This document shows, piece after piece, positions 24,656 through 34,101 of a stretch of 64,000 nt of DNA. Below the pieces are notes generated by a model. It did no database searches. It was not told the DNA's origin and saw only the letters and a program-made list of their open reading frames with translations. The number at the start of each line of letters is the position of its first letter. Position 1 is the first letter of the stretch. Source of the DNA: Lysinibacillus antri (GTDB taxonomy: Bacteria; Bacillota; Bacilli; Bacillales_A; Planococcaceae); contig NZ_RYYR01000007.1 of NCBI RefSeq assembly GCF_003977595.1, positions 1 through 64,000 on the forward strand, written 5' to 3'. Made by a program: the position numbers and the translations under genes.

Positions 24656-25096
24656 CTAACTATTTAACGACTCCGTTGAGCTACTAAGGTAGGTAATTAC
24701 CTTATCTATGACAGTGGCAACTATAATCCCTCCCGTATAACGAAGTAGATCAATCGTAAGAAACCCCTTGCCTAATATCAATGCTCCAAGCAACGTACTC
24801 CGAATTTGATTAATCCACTCCTCTTGATACAACTGACTGAATTCAATGCCAAAGCTGAATAAAAAACTAAGTAATAGAGCGGTACGAATCCTTTTACGTA
24901 CGAATAAAAAACGGAATCCAAAATAAATCATCATAGCCCAAAGTAGATCGCCGGAGTGTTGAGCAACGAATTCGGGGAGTAGGAGGCTATATTTTCTAGA
25001 AGCGAGTCCTAAAACAATTGTAACAACGGCCGCAAGTAGATAAATTAGTCTTAAGTGAAAGATCGTTCGTTCATTTTTAACATTCAAGCAGATCAT
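24656..25096 (-). CDS. DUF2809 family membrane protein
   Basis: The 146-residue protein has four to five membrane helices and the DUF2809 pattern: GLASRKYSLLLPEFVAQHSGDLLWAMM, then a GIEFSQLYQ element. The function of the family is unknown; it often sits near cell-envelope genes. The ATG at 25096 lies very close to AAAGGA, so a TTG three codons later with better spacing may be the true start. Confidence 0.8.
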   Translation of the reverse strand: MICLNVKNERTIFHLRLIYLLAAVVTIVLGLASRKYSLLLPEFVAQHSGDLLWAMMIYFGFRFLFVRKRIRTALLLSFLFSFGIEFSQLYQEEWINQIRSTLLGALILGKGFLTIDLLRYTGGIIVATVIDKVITYLSSSTESLNS

Positions 25097-25183
25097 CCTT
25101 TAACACAAAATTTTTTTACCCCTTCTAAAAATAACGATTACAAATTAGTTAGGATGTCAAAATTCAATGGTATTTTAAATAAA

Positions 25184-25220
25184 AAACCCGAAGAACTCCA
25201 CTACAAAGTTCTTCGGGTTT
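25184..25220 (-). terminator. Terminator of the second LCP gene
   Basis: AAACCCGAAGAACT and AGTTCTTCGGGTTT form a perfect 14-bp stem around a 9-base loop. The minus strand runs into T6, matching the LCP gene that ends 11 bp away. Confidence 0.92.
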
Positions 25221-25231
25221 TGCGCATTTAT

Positions 25232-26281
25232 TTATTGTTCTAACGATACATCTGCTTCGATCGCGTTTTCATTTTCAGTTTTTGTTCCAGAGATATCGGA
25301 TGTATCTGGAATTAAACCTAAATGACTTTTTAAAATATGTTGTGTTTCGGATAATGATTCTTGGTCAAGTTGGTAATAATAAGTACCAGTGGACATATCA
25401 TCATAACCGACAAGTGTTAATGCATCGATTTGAGGAACGCCTTTTGTAAAGTAATTTAAGAACGATTTCATTTCATCAAAGCTCATATCTGTTTTCATGT
25501 TATCGCCAATTGCTTCAATGATGTCATCGTATTTTGTAATGGATGAGGCAGACGCTGCTTTTGTTGCAATAGCCTTTAAAATATCTTGTTGACGTTTACC
25601 ACGCATAATGTCGCTGTCGTGTTTACGAGTACGAGCTAATGCAAGTGCTTGGCTACCATTTAATTCTTGAAGACCTGGCTCTAGTCGAACATTGAATCGA
25701 TCGTTTTCATCTAGTTCTGTAAAGGCATAAGGAATGTCCACATCAACTTCAATACCGCCTAACGCATCAACTACATCGATGAATGCATCGAAGTTCATAC
25801 GCACATAGTAATCAACAGGAATATCAAACAATTCCTCAACCGTTTCGATTGTTGCAAGTGTCCCACCGAATGCATGGGCATGTGTGATTTTATCTTCATA
25901 ATCAACATGTGGGATATACACATAAGAATCACGAGGAATACTCACTAATTTTACCGATTTTGATTCGTTATTTAATGTGGCTAAAACAAGGGCGTCGGAA
26001 CGTGAATTTTCAGCACCTTGACCACGTTTTTCACCATCATCAACTCCGACAAAAAGGATCGAAATATTATCTTGTATTGGTTCAACTTTAGCTTCACGCT
26101 TCTCAGAAACAGGTCGATCCTGGATGACTTCATAGGATTCTGTAACGGCATACTCTGCTTTTTTCGTTATGTAGACTCCGTAAGCGGTCAAACTAATTAA
26201 AAGAGAAGCGGATAATATCAGTAAAATTTTAAGGACAAAAGAAAATCGTGATGATTTCTTCCTATTATTAGTATTTTTCAT
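25232..26281 (-). CDS. LytR-CpsA-Psr (LCP) family wall polymer ligase
   Basis: The 349-residue protein has a basic start, one membrane helix (about residues 16-38) and an LCP domain (about 72-240). It contains ILFVGVDDGE, NSRSDALVLATLN, SIPRDSYVYIPH, ITHAHAFGG, FDAFIDVVDALGGIEVDVD and ALALARTRKHDSDIMRGKRQQD, with the conserved Arg and Asp residues. The C-terminus is an acidic low-complexity tail. It corresponds in position to the tagU/lytR-type gene near tagO in Bacillus. The paralogue at 13987 has an equivalent domain but is clearly diverged. Confidence 0.9.
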   Translation of the reverse strand: MKNTNNRKKSSRFSFVLKILLILSASLLISLTAYGVYITKKAEYAVTESYEVIQDRPVSEKREAKVEPIQDNISILFVGVDDGEKRGQGAENSRSDALVLATLNNESKSVKLVSIPRDSYVYIPHVDYEDKITHAHAFGGTLATIETVEELFDIPVDYYVRMNFDAFIDVVDALGGIEVDVDIPYAFTELDENDRFNVRLEPGLQELNGSQALALARTRKHDSDIMRGKRQQDILKAIATKAASASSITKYDDIIEAIGDNMKTDMSFDEMKSFLNYFTKGVPQIDALTLVGYDDMSTGTYYYQLDQESLSETQHILKSHLGLIPDTSDISGTKTENENAIEADVSLEQ

Positions 26282-26481
26282 TAAGACTCTCCTCTGAATG
26301 TAGGGAATGATGAATAAAAAGTGTTATGATATATCGTTAGTATGTCGAACATTTTATGAAAAAACAGTGGTAATACTTTCACTATGTAACAGTAAAATAA
26401 ATGGAATAATTCGACAAATAATAAAATCAATCAATACGATTAATTATACTATGTTGTCGAATTACGGTAAATAAAATTTTG

Positions 26482-27117
26482 TCACTCCACAATAAATTCT
26501 ATGAACTTTTTGTCTATACAAGTAATCGTTGACTGCCCATTTGTTAATTCGGTTACCCAATTTGTGAAGGCTTCCTCCTCGTCTTTCAATACTTCAACTA
26601 GTACGTCAACCCCTTCAGCATACTGTATTTCCGCTAAGCTGTAGTTTGAATTACGTACTTCATTTTCCACTTTTCCTAACCATGTATAATCTATGGAAAT
26701 TTTCATGACATGATGCAATTTTCGTTCCACTACTTTTGCTGCATCAATTCCTTCAGTTGTCGCTTTTCCATATGCTCGAATTAAGCCACCACCACCGAGT
26801 TTGATTCCACCAAAATAACGTGTCACGACAACGACTGTATCTTTTAATCCTTGCTTTTTTAGCACTTCTAGCATAGGGACGCCAGCTGTGCCACTTGGTT
26901 CCCCATCGTCATTAGCTTTTTGGATTTGATCATGCTCGCCCACCATATAACAAGAACAATTATGTGTGGCACTCGGATGTTTTTTCTTAATACTTTCTAT
27001 AAATAAAAGTGCCTCTTCCTCTGTTTCTGCTCGATTTACATAGCCGATAAAACGTGACTTTGAAATGACAATTTCTCTTTCACCAAAGCCTTTGACTGTA
27101 TTATAGTCCTTTCGCAT
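26482..27117 (-). CDS. yvyE: YigZ/IMPACT family protein YvyE
   Basis: The 211-residue protein has the UPF0029/Impact N-terminal domain (about residues 1-125) with SKSRFIGYV, ATHNCSCYMVG, DDGEPSGTAGVPMLEVL and VTRYFGGIKLGGGGLIRAYG, and a short C-terminal ferredoxin-like domain. The role is not settled; the family has been linked to translation and stress. AAAGGAG lies 7 bases ahead of the ATG at 27117. It is divergent from degS, as in Bacillus. Confidence 0.92.
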   Translation of the reverse strand: MRKDYNTVKGFGEREIVISKSRFIGYVNRAETEEEALLFIESIKKKHPSATHNCSCYMVGEHDQIQKANDDGEPSGTAGVPMLEVLKKQGLKDTVVVVTRYFGGIKLGGGGLIRAYGKATTEGIDAAKVVERKLHHVMKISIDYTWLGKVENEVRNSNYSLAEIQYAEGVDVLVEVLKDEEEAFTNWVTELTNGQSTITCIDKKFIEFIVE

Positions 27118-27286
27118 TATAAATTCTCCTTTTTTTCGCAAAAAATCATTCCTATTATACTAAGGAATTTACTTAAAATTTTAGGTTAAAATGTTATAAT
27201 AAATATTGACAATTACATTTACTGGTTTTTCATTTAAAAACCCTTTAATGTTATAATAATAACACCAATTAGATTGGGGAAAAGGT

Positions 27287-28453
27287 ATGTTTTCAAACGA
27301 TAAAGTTGACATTGGCTCACTTGACGTAATATTTAATCGCATGATTGAAACCATTACTAATTCGAAAAATGACATATTTGTTATTAGCGAACAAAGCCGT
27401 AGAAGTTTTGAAGAAATGCAAGCAGAACTTGAATTCATTAAACAGAAAATTAAATATCTCATCGATGAAAGTGATGAGTTAGAAAAAAGAACCAAAGTGG
27501 CAAAACAACGTCTAGTAGAAGTGAGCCGTTTTTTCGACAAATATACAGAAGAGCAAGTCCGTGAAGCGTATGAATATGCCAATGAACTTCAAATCCAACT
27601 TTCCTTAACTCGAGCAGATGAAAAGCAGCTTCGAGAAAAACGTGACGATCTAGAACGCCGTCTAAGAGTATTATACGATACAATTGAGCGTGCTGAACAT
27701 ATTGTCAACCAAGTAAATGTTGTTTTAAATTATTTAACATCTGATTTGAAAAATGTTAGTGTTGCATTAGAAAAAGCAAAAATCAAACAAGAATTTGGCA
27801 TTAAAATCATTGCTTCTCAAGAAAAAGAACGCAAACGACTGTCACGGGAAATTCATGACGGTCCAGCACAAATGATGGCCAATGTACTGATGCGTTCCGA
27901 TTTAATTGAGCGTACCTATCGCGAAAAAGGTATCGAAGCGGCCATCAAAGAAATAGCAGAATTAAAGAGAACTGTTCGAAATGCATTATCAGAAGTTCGT
28001 CGCATCATTTATGATTTACGACCAATGGCTTTGGACGACCTTGGTATTGTCCCAACACTGAAAAAATATTTATCCACGGTGATGGAATATAATCCAGGCG
28101 TACAAATTCATTTTCAATCGTATAGTAGTGAGAAACGACTGCCTTCTGATTATGAAGTATCCATCTTCCGCCTTGTGCAAGAAAGTGTAAACAATTCGAT
28201 GAAACATGGAAAAGCCATCGATATTTGGGTGAAAATAGAATGGCTTCGAAATAGTGTCAATATTTTAGTAAAAGATAATGGCAAAGGATTCGATAAAACT
28301 GGTATAAAAGAACAATCTTTTGGTATTATCGGTATGAGAGAACGCGTAGAATTGCTAAAAGGCACGATGGATATTCAAAGTGGTATTGGAAAAGGAACTA
28401 TCGTAATGGTCAAAATTCCATTTCCCGAAAATGAATTAGTGTTTGATAAATAA
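27287..28453 (+). CDS. degS: Sensor histidine kinase DegS
   Basis: The 388-residue cytoplasmic kinase has an N-terminal coiled-coil sensor domain (about residues 20-175; strongly heptad-like), the HisKA_3 dimer helix with phosphorylated His in [23 protein letters not shown] (about 185-205), and an HATPase domain (about 290-385) with [10 protein letters not shown] (N box), DNGKGFD and [14 protein letters not shown]. No membrane segment is present. DegS phosphorylates DegU, encoded 29 bp downstream, to control exoenzymes, motility and competence. Confidence 0.95.
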   Translation: MFSNDKVDIGSLDVIFNRMIETITNSKNDIFVISEQSRRSFEEMQAELEFIKQKIKYLIDESDELEKRTKVAKQRLVEVSRFFDKYTEEQVREAYEYANELQIQLSLTRADEKQLREKRDDLERRLRVLYDTIERAEHIVNQVNVVLNYLTSDLKNVSVALEKAKIKQEFGIKIIASQEKERKRLSREIHDGPAQMMANVLMRSDLIERTYREKGIEAAIKEIAELKRTVRNALSEVRRIIYDLRPMALDDLGIVPTLKKYLSTVMEYNPGVQIHFQSYSSEKRLPSDYEVSIFRLVQESVNNSMKHGKAIDIWVKIEWLRNSVNILVKDNGKGFDKTGIKEQSFGIIGMRERVELLKGTMDIQSGIGKGTIVMVKIPFPENELVFDK

Positions 28454-28482
28454 AGAGAACGAACATTGTAGGGGGTAATATT

Positions 28483-29157
28483 ATGACAAAAATTATCATT
28501 ATTGACGATCACCAACTATTCCGTGAAGGTGTAAAACGTATACTAGACTTTGAAGATACGTTTGATGTAGTAGCAGAAGGAGACGACGGTTCAGATGTAA
28601 TTAGTCTTTACCAAAATCACTTACCAGATGTTGTTTTAATGGACATCAACATGCCAGGGAAAAACGGCGTGGAAGCAACACACGATTTAATGGGAGAATA
28701 CCCAGATGCGAAAGTAATTATGCTTTCCATTCATGATGACGAAACATATGTAACGCATGCCCTAAAATCGGGCGCACTGGGCTACATGTTAAAAGAAATG
28801 GATGCAGATGAAATCGTAGAAGCGATTAAAGTCGTAGCAAACGGTGGTTCTTACTTACATCCAAAAGTAACGAAAAACTTAGTAGCGGAATTTCGTCGCC
28901 TTAGCGAGCACGAAAACAAAGGCAACTTCCATCAAACAGAAATTCGCCGCCCATTCCACTTATTAACAAAGCGTGAATGTGAAGTGCTACAATTATTAAC
29001 AGATGGACAATCTAACCGTACAATCGGTGAAACATTATACATCTCAGAAAAAACAGTCAAAAACCACGTTTCAAGCATTTTACAAAAAATGAACGTAAAC
29101 GACCGCACACAAGCCGTAGTCACAGCAATCAAAAACGGCTGGGTAGAAGTGCGCTAA
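28483..29157 (+). CDS. degU: Response regulator DegU
   Basis: The 224-residue regulator has a receiver domain (residues 1-120; acidic pair DD near 8-9, phosphorylated Asp in VVLMDINMP, Lys in MLKEMDADE) and a LuxR/NarL-type HTH (about 158-220; [21 protein letters not shown] then [18 protein letters not shown]). It forms an operon with degS behind GTAGGGGG. In Bacillus, DegU controls flagellar, competence and secreted enzyme genes; the flagellar and comF genes follow here. Confidence 0.95.
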   Translation: MTKIIIIDDHQLFREGVKRILDFEDTFDVVAEGDDGSDVISLYQNHLPDVVLMDINMPGKNGVEATHDLMGEYPDAKVIMLSIHDDETYVTHALKSGALGYMLKEMDADEIVEAIKVVANGGSYLHPKVTKNLVAEFRRLSEHENKGNFHQTEIRRPFHLLTKRECEVLQLLTDGQSNRTIGETLYISEKTVKNHVSSILQKMNVNDRTQAVVTAIKNGWVEVR

Positions 29158-29167
29158 TAACCATATG

Positions 29168-29209
29168 AAAAATCCCTTACAACTTATTAAATGGTTGGGG
29201 GATTTTTTG
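29168..29209 (+). terminator. Terminator of degSU
   Basis: AAAATCCC/GGGGATTTT with inner CAAC/GTTG forms the stem, followed by TTTTGTTTT, 10 bp after the degU stop codon. Confidence 0.8.
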
Positions 29210-29220
29210 TTTTATGGAAC

Positions 29221-29440
29221 GAGTTGCGGGCGAATAGCTGGATTTGCGAGCGGATGGCTGAGTTTGGGGGCGGATAGCTGAGTTTGCGGGCGGATGGCTG
29301 AGTTTGCGGGCGGATGGCTGGGTTTGAGGGCAGATAGCTGGGTTTGAGGGCAGATAGATGAGTTTGAGGGCGGATAACTGAGTTTGCGAGCGGATGGCTG
29401 AGTTTGGGGGCGGATAGCTCAGTTTGAGGGCAGATAACCG
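29221..29440 (+). repeat. 20-bp tandem repeat array (GGGCG family), plus orientation
   Basis: Eleven exact 20-bp units follow the degU terminator. The consensus is AGTTTGNGGGCGGATRGCTG; TTTG, GGGC and CTG are nearly invariant while single positions vary between units. It shares phase, length and core with the minus-strand array at 12241. The open frame on the opposite strand through the array is a by-product of its period. The rest of this gene-free stretch (29441-29667) is AT-rich and must hold the promoter of the next gene. Confidence 0.92.
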
Positions 29441-29667
29441 GACCTTATAGTTAGGATTTTTCATGCAGTATTTTTCGTACTTCGATTATAATACCTGAGA
29501 ATAAAATAATTTCTCGTATACGAAGAAACTTATTCCGTAAAGATCTCGTCATGATAACGATATAGTAACAAATAATAAAAAAGAATTACGTTTTTCTACT
29601 ATTAATTACGTAAATAGCCATAGTAAGTCAATTATGCTACAATATTTTCGCGGGAGGTTTAAAGATT

Positions 29668-30183
29668 ATGAAAAAATGGTTAATGCTAGTAGTGGCTGCG
29701 CTTATGCTAACTGCTTGTGGTGATAAAGAAGAAACAAAAAAAGAAGAAACAACAAAAGACGAAACCCTTGTCGGATTTGAATTGACTGGCGATGAAGTGG
29801 AAGAAGCCCCGGATGTTCCGAAAGAAGATGAGGAACAAATTATTGCAGCATTTAATGAATACATTGATTCTTTTAACGCAAAAGATATCGATCGTTATAC
29901 ACAAACATTATCGAAAAACCCACAAGGCTTTGAGTATGAAGAAGATGTAGCAGCTGCGAAAAATGCTTTTGCCCAATATAATATTGAAAGAACGCCATCT
30001 GATGTCACGATTGTGAAATATAGTGAAGATGAGGCGCAAGTATTTTCTAATTTAGAGATTCAAATGACAGAAATTGAAACAAATGCGGAATTAACAAGTA
30101 GTGGACGCCAAGTAACTGTTTTTACAAATGAAAATGGTGGCTGGAAAGTAACGAGCGTTTACTATATTGGAAACGATTCATAA
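29668..30183 (+). CDS. Lipoprotein with an NTF2/SnoaL-like domain
   Basis: The 171-residue product has a lipoprotein signal peptide with lipobox LTAC (Cys near residue 17), a Glu/Lys/Thr-rich spacer and a C-terminal domain (about residues 55-168) of alpha plus beta type resembling NTF2-like folds (IIAAFNEYIDSFNAKDIDRY ... GWKVTSVYYIG). It would sit on the outer face of the membrane. The function is unknown. The ATG follows GGGAGG. Confidence 0.85.
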   Translation: MKKWLMLVVAALMLTACGDKEETKKEETTKDETLVGFELTGDEVEEAPDVPKEDEEQIIAAFNEYIDSFNAKDIDRYTQTLSKNPQGFEYEEDVAAAKNAFAQYNIERTPSDVTIVKYSEDEAQVFSNLEIQMTEIETNAELTSSGRQVTVFTNENGGWKVTSVYYIGNDS

Positions 30184-30261
30184 AAATAGTTGTTTGGTCC
30201 TGATTGGATTTCAAAAATAGCTTTTTGTAGGATTTTGTCTATCGAAAATTGAATTATCCAT

Positions 30262-30313
30262 AGAGCGTTTCATGTACAATGGTAATAATCGTGCATGAAG
30301 CGCTTTCTTTTTA
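30262..30313 (+). terminator. Terminator of the lipoprotein gene
   Basis: AGCGTTTCATG and CATGAAGCGCT form an 11-bp stem (one G-U) with a loop of about 20 bases, followed by TTCTTTTTATT. Confidence 0.75.
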
Positions 30314-30369
30314 TTCACATACAACCAATCTTAAGGTATTATATTGACAATAGGAGAGTGGGGAAATAA

Positions 30370-31215
30370 ATGAGTATTGCAGTCGTAACAGATAGCACAG
30401 CGTATTTAACACCTGAGGAACGAGCGCGCTACAACATTCGAATGATTCCTCTTAGCGTGAACCTTGAAGATGGTAGTTATGAAGAAGAGGTTGAAATTAC
30501 AACTTCCGAATTTTACAATAAAGTCCGAAACTCAAAACAATTCCCAAAAACAACGCAACCACCTGTGGGAAAATTTGTTGCGTTATTTGAAGAGTTAGCT
30601 AAAGATTATGATGAAGTGATTTGCATTCATTTATCGAGTGGCATTAGTGGTACGTACCAAGGAGCGGTTCAAGCAGGTCAAATGGTAGACGCCATCACGG
30701 TCCATACCTTTGATAGTGAAATTTCCTGCGCCCCACAAGGTTACTATGTCATAAAGGCAGCTGAAATGGCTGAGCAAGGTGCATCGGCCGAAGAAATTTT
30801 TAGCACGTTAGAAGAAATGAAACAATCGAACCAAGCTTTCTTTGTCGTGGATGATTTAGCGCATCTTCAAAGAGGTGGTCGTTTATCCGCTGCAGCTGCA
30901 TTGGTAGGTGGTCTTTTACAGGTAAAGCCAATCCTTTGCTTCGAAAACAAAGTCATCGTACCAGCTGAAAAAATTCGCACAAAGAAAAAAGCTCTGCGTC
31001 GAGTTGAAGAATTGCTAGCCAAGGATGCTGCACAATACGATCAAATCCAAGCAACCGTAATCCATGCAAACTGCGAAGAAGAAGGCCGTGAGTGGATGAA
31101 GCAATTATCGGAAACTTATCCGAATGTTGAGTTTGACCTAAGTTATTTTGGACCAGTTATCGGAACGCACCTAGGAGAAGGCTCTATCGGACTCAGTTGG
31201 GTGGAAAAAATTTAA
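30370..31215 (+). CDS. degV: DegV family fatty-acid-binding protein
   Basis: The 281-residue protein has the DegV fold: VVTDSTAYL at the start, TTQPPVGKF, HLSSGISGTYQGA, DSEISC and LQRGGRLSAAAALVGGLLQVKPIL, including the Ser/Thr and Arg residues that bind a fatty acid carboxylate. DegV (FakB) proteins present fatty acids to the kinase FakA. It corresponds to yviA, next to degU in Bacillus. Confidence 0.93.
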   Translation: MSIAVVTDSTAYLTPEERARYNIRMIPLSVNLEDGSYEEEVEITTSEFYNKVRNSKQFPKTTQPPVGKFVALFEELAKDYDEVICIHLSSGISGTYQGAVQAGQMVDAITVHTFDSEISCAPQGYYVIKAAEMAEQGASAEEIFSTLEEMKQSNQAFFVVDDLAHLQRGGRLSAAAALVGGLLQVKPILCFENKVIVPAEKIRTKKKALRRVEELLAKDAAQYDQIQATVIHANCEEEGREWMKQLSETYPNVEFDLSYFGPVIGTHLGEGSIGLSWVEKI

Positions 31216-31226
31216 TATGATGAATG

Positions 31227-31262
31227 AACAGTCTCGTTCTTTTGGATGGGGCTGTTTTTTAT
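31227..31262 (+). terminator. Terminator of degV
   Basis: AACAGTCT and GGGCTGTT pair over 8 bp (with G-U) and are followed by TTTTTATTTT. Confidence 0.7.
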
Positions 31263-31314
31263 TTTGTTGGAAGTACTCCGGAAATACGGGTGAGCGCGGG
31301 TTATCAGTGAAAAT

Positions 31315-31392
31315 ACTCGCACTTTTTACCAATTTACTCGCGGTTTTTGTGTGCACAAGGGAGTTATGGGACAAATTTTGAATTCTATGGGA
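31315..31392 (+). repeat. Degenerate 21-bp-spaced repeats before comFA
   Basis: ACTCGC recurs at 31315 and 31336, and TATGGGA at 31365 and 31386, both exactly 21 bp apart, in a low-complexity region. The units are poorly conserved, so this may be a decayed array of the kind seen at 18443. Confidence 0.5.
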
Positions 31393-31436
31393 CATTTTCT
31401 GCAGCTTAAATCTAAAATTAAAAGGAGCGATCAAAA

Positions 31437-32864
31437 ATGCAATACAAACTTCACAACCACAACCACAACCACAACCAAACCTACAAAGGGCTAATTATAG
31501 AACCTAAGATCAGAGACTTCTTTATTGGTCGCATTTGGATTCGAACAAATGCCCCCTTCCCGCAAGAAAAAATTGAAACCTATATAAAATACAACTATTT
31601 CAAGCGTATCCTAGGCATATCTTCCAAACGAGGTTTCTTCAAAAAACACTACACATGCAATCGTTGCTACAACGAAAACCAATCCGAATTCATTCATTAT
31701 GAGTGTGCGCGATGTAATCAACTATGCACCTATTGTCGGCATTGCATCAATATGGGGAGGGTGACGAGTTGTACGGATCTTCTTATTTGGAATGGAGCAA
31801 AACCGAAATTTCCGACCTATCACATACTAGATTGGGATGGAACATTCACCGAAGCGCAAGCACAGGCATCGCAACAACTAACCGACAGCATCCAACAAAA
31901 TCATAATCATCTCATCCACGCAGTTTGTGGGGCAGGGAAAACCGAGATCCTTTTCCCAGCAGTTCTCGCAGCACTTCAACAAGGAAAACGAGTTTGTCTT
32001 GCAACGCCTCGAACAGATGTTGTTTTAGAATTATTTCCTCGTTTCCAAAAGGTATTTCCGAATACTATTTTACACGCATATTATGGAAATGCACCGCAGC
32101 AACAGGGTCTCCCACAGCTTATCATCGCGACAACTCATCAACTATACCGATTTGAAAATGCGTTTGATGTGGTCATAGTCGATGAAGCGGATGCATTTCC
32201 TTATACATTCGACAAAGCACTGCAAAAAGCCGTTTTTAAAGTGAAAAAGCAATCTGCCCCACTAGCACTCGTTACTGCAACCCCATCACCTCAAATTCTC
32301 GCTAAAGTGAAACGTGAAAAATGGGGCTATTCCTTTATTCCGAAAAGGTATCATGGTCATCCATTACCGGTACCAACATTCGAATCGTTATGGTCCTATA
32401 ATAAAATGATCGCAAAAGGGAAAATTCCAAGCAAATTAATACAATGGACAAAAATGAGAATTGCACAAAAAGAGCCGTTCCTTATTTTTTTTCCAACGAT
32501 TCAACTAATGGGGATAGCGACTCCTTTATTTCAGCAACTTCACGAAGACATATTAAGTGTTCACGCGGAGGATGTAGATCGAAAAGAGAAAGTAACGAAA
32601 CTAAGGAATGAAGAAATACCCGGTCTCCTGACAACGACCATTCTTGAAAGAGGGATCACGATTAAAAATGTACAAGTGGCAGTTGTAGGAGCAGAGTCAA
32701 AAATTTTTACATCCAGTGCGCTCATTCAAATAAGTGGGCGAGTTGGGCGAAACGTAAACTATCCAGCTGGCGAAATTGTTTTTTACCATCATGGCATTAC
32801 AACCGAAATGGATGAAGCGCGAAATGAAATTCTGCGACTAAATAAAGAGGGGTTTGGAAAATGA
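31437..32864 (+). CDS. comFA: Competence DNA helicase ComFA
   Basis: The 475-residue protein has a four-Cys zinc-binding region (CNRC...CARC...CTYC, about residues 80-105), Walker A in VCGAGKTEIL, DEAD-type VDEADAFPY, a TATPS motif III and a C-terminal helicase half with TTTILERGITI and QISGRVGRN. ComFA is an ATPase that drives single-stranded DNA uptake in transformation. A HNHNHNHN run lies near the N-terminus. AAAGGAG precedes the ATG. It overlaps comFC by 4 bp. Confidence 0.93.
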   Translation: MQYKLHNHNHNHNQTYKGLIIEPKIRDFFIGRIWIRTNAPFPQEKIETYIKYNYFKRILGISSKRGFFKKHYTCNRCYNENQSEFIHYECARCNQLCTYCRHCINMGRVTSCTDLLIWNGAKPKFPTYHILDWDGTFTEAQAQASQQLTDSIQQNHNHLIHAVCGAGKTEILFPAVLAALQQGKRVCLATPRTDVVLELFPRFQKVFPNTILHAYYGNAPQQQGLPQLIIATTHQLYRFENAFDVVIVDEADAFPYTFDKALQKAVFKVKKQSAPLALVTATPSPQILAKVKREKWGYSFIPKRYHGHPLPVPTFESLWSYNKMIAKGKIPSKLIQWTKMRIAQKEPFLIFFPTIQLMGIATPLFQQLHEDILSVHAEDVDRKEKVTKLRNEEIPGLLTTTILERGITIKNVQVAVVGAESKIFTSSALIQISGRVGRNVNYPAGEIVFYHHGITTEMDEARNEILRLNKEGFGK

Positions 32865-33472
32865 AACGAAATGAAGTGCCAAACTGTTTGCTTTGTAACG
32901 CACCGTTAAATGAACAAATGACATGGAAATACCTTCTGACAAATGCTTTTCCACGAACGATTTGCTCGGAATGTGAACAAAAATTTGAACCGTACCATAC
33001 CACACAAAATCAAGAAGTCACTTCACTATATAAATATAATGATGCAATGAGGGATTTCTTACATCGATATAAATTTATGCACGACACCCTTTTAGCGAAA
33101 GTATTTCGAGATAAAATTCACGAACACCTAGCAAAATCAAAAGCAATTATTACTCCGATCCCGATGCATCCAATTAAACTGAAAGAACGCACTTTTGCAC
33201 ATGTGGATCAACTTTTAAAAGAAGCAAACATCCCATACCAACACTTTCTTGAAAAAACGACTACTGAAACTCAAGTTGGGAAATCACGTCAACAACGTTT
33301 AGCCACGGAGCAGTTTTTCAAATTGAAGGCAAGTCCTGAAAATATTAAAAATAAAGATTTCTTATTAATTGACGATATTTATACTACAGGGATAACGATT
33401 AACCACGCAAAAAATGTATTGTTAGAGGCTGGTGCGAAATCTGTAAAGGCTTTTACTTTAATAAGAGGATAA
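32861..33472 (+). CDS. comFC: Competence protein ComFC
   Basis: The 203-residue protein has an N-terminal Cys4 zinc finger (CLLC...CSEC) and a phosphoribosyltransferase-like domain with the PRPP loop in FLLIDDIYTTGITI (about residues 165-178). ComFC works with ComFA in DNA uptake. The ATGA overlap with comFA shows translational coupling. comFB, found between them in Bacillus subtilis, is absent. Confidence 0.93.
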   Translation: MKRNEVPNCLLCNAPLNEQMTWKYLLTNAFPRTICSECEQKFEPYHTTQNQEVTSLYKYNDAMRDFLHRYKFMHDTLLAKVFRDKIHEHLAKSKAIITPIPMHPIKLKERTFAHVDQLLKEANIPYQHFLEKTTTETQVGKSRQQRLATEQFFKLKASPENIKNKDFLLIDDIYTTGITINHAKNVLLEAGAKSVKAFTLIRG

Positions 33473-33495
33473 ATATAAAAATGGTCATCTCTAAT

Positions 33496-33550
33496 ATACG
33501 ACATATTAAAAATTAAGCGAAAATAGCACTTATTTTTGATTATGTCGTAT
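33496..33550. repeat. Imperfect inverted repeat upstream of yvyF
   Basis: ATACGACATA and TATGTCGTAT pair perfectly over 10 bp, and the arms continue inward (TAAAAATTAAG against CTTATTTTT), giving a stem of about 20 bp with an 11-base loop. No T run follows, so it is not a typical terminator. It may be a small insertion-derived palindrome or an RNA structure after comFC. Confidence 0.6.
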
Positions 33551-33682
33551 GTAGGGACCGGAATTTTGACATTTCCGGATTCGTTAAAAAATCGGACTAG
33601 TATTTTTAGTAGAAATTAGGGAAAATGGAAACAATGGTATACTTACTAGAGTACATAAAATTCTTTTAGGGAGTGATCTTTA

Positions 33683-34096
33683 ATGGCTGAAATTAAAAAT
33701 TGCCCACAATGTGGAGATTTTTTCAATTACACAGGATTAAGGGAAGTTTGTCATAAATGTGCACAAAATGAAGAGGAAATGTATCAAGTGGTTTATAAAT
33801 TTTTACGCAAACGTGAAAATCGCGCAGCAACAATGGAACGAATTGTAGAAGCGACGGGCGTGAATGAAAGTCTTATTCATAAATGGGTGCGTAAAGGTCG
33901 TCTACACCCAGCGACTTTCCCAAATTTAGGATACCCATGTGATAACTGTGGGCACATCACGAATACAGGGAAACTTTGTAGTAAATGCCAGGATGAAATT
34001 AAATCTGATTTACGTACATTTGAAGCGGCAAAAGAATTTAGGGACAACATTGCAAAAGGTGAAAAAGGCACGTATTTATCAGATCGAAATAAATAA
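33683..34096 (+). CDS. yvyF: Flagellar operon protein YvyF
   Basis: The 137-residue protein has two zinc-ribbon-like Cys pairs at the N-terminus (CPQC, CHKC), an HTH-like centre (ATMERIVEATGVNESLIHKWVRKGRL) and a second set (CDNC, CSKC). This TIGR03826-type protein lies just before flgM in Bacillus. Its role is a flagellar regulator by association. AGGGAGTGAT precedes the ATG. Confidence 0.9.
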   Translation: MAEIKNCPQCGDFFNYTGLREVCHKCAQNEEEMYQVVYKFLRKRENRAATMERIVEATGVNESLIHKWVRKGRLHPATFPNLGYPCDNCGHITNTGKLCSKCQDEIKSDLRTFEAAKEFRDNIAKGEKGTYLSDRNK

Positions 34097-34101
34097 TGAA
34101 G

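Noticed and set aside
29177-29464. Open 95-codon minus-strand frame rich in Pro and Ser
   Set aside because: It is produced by the 20-bp array after degU and has no independent coding support.
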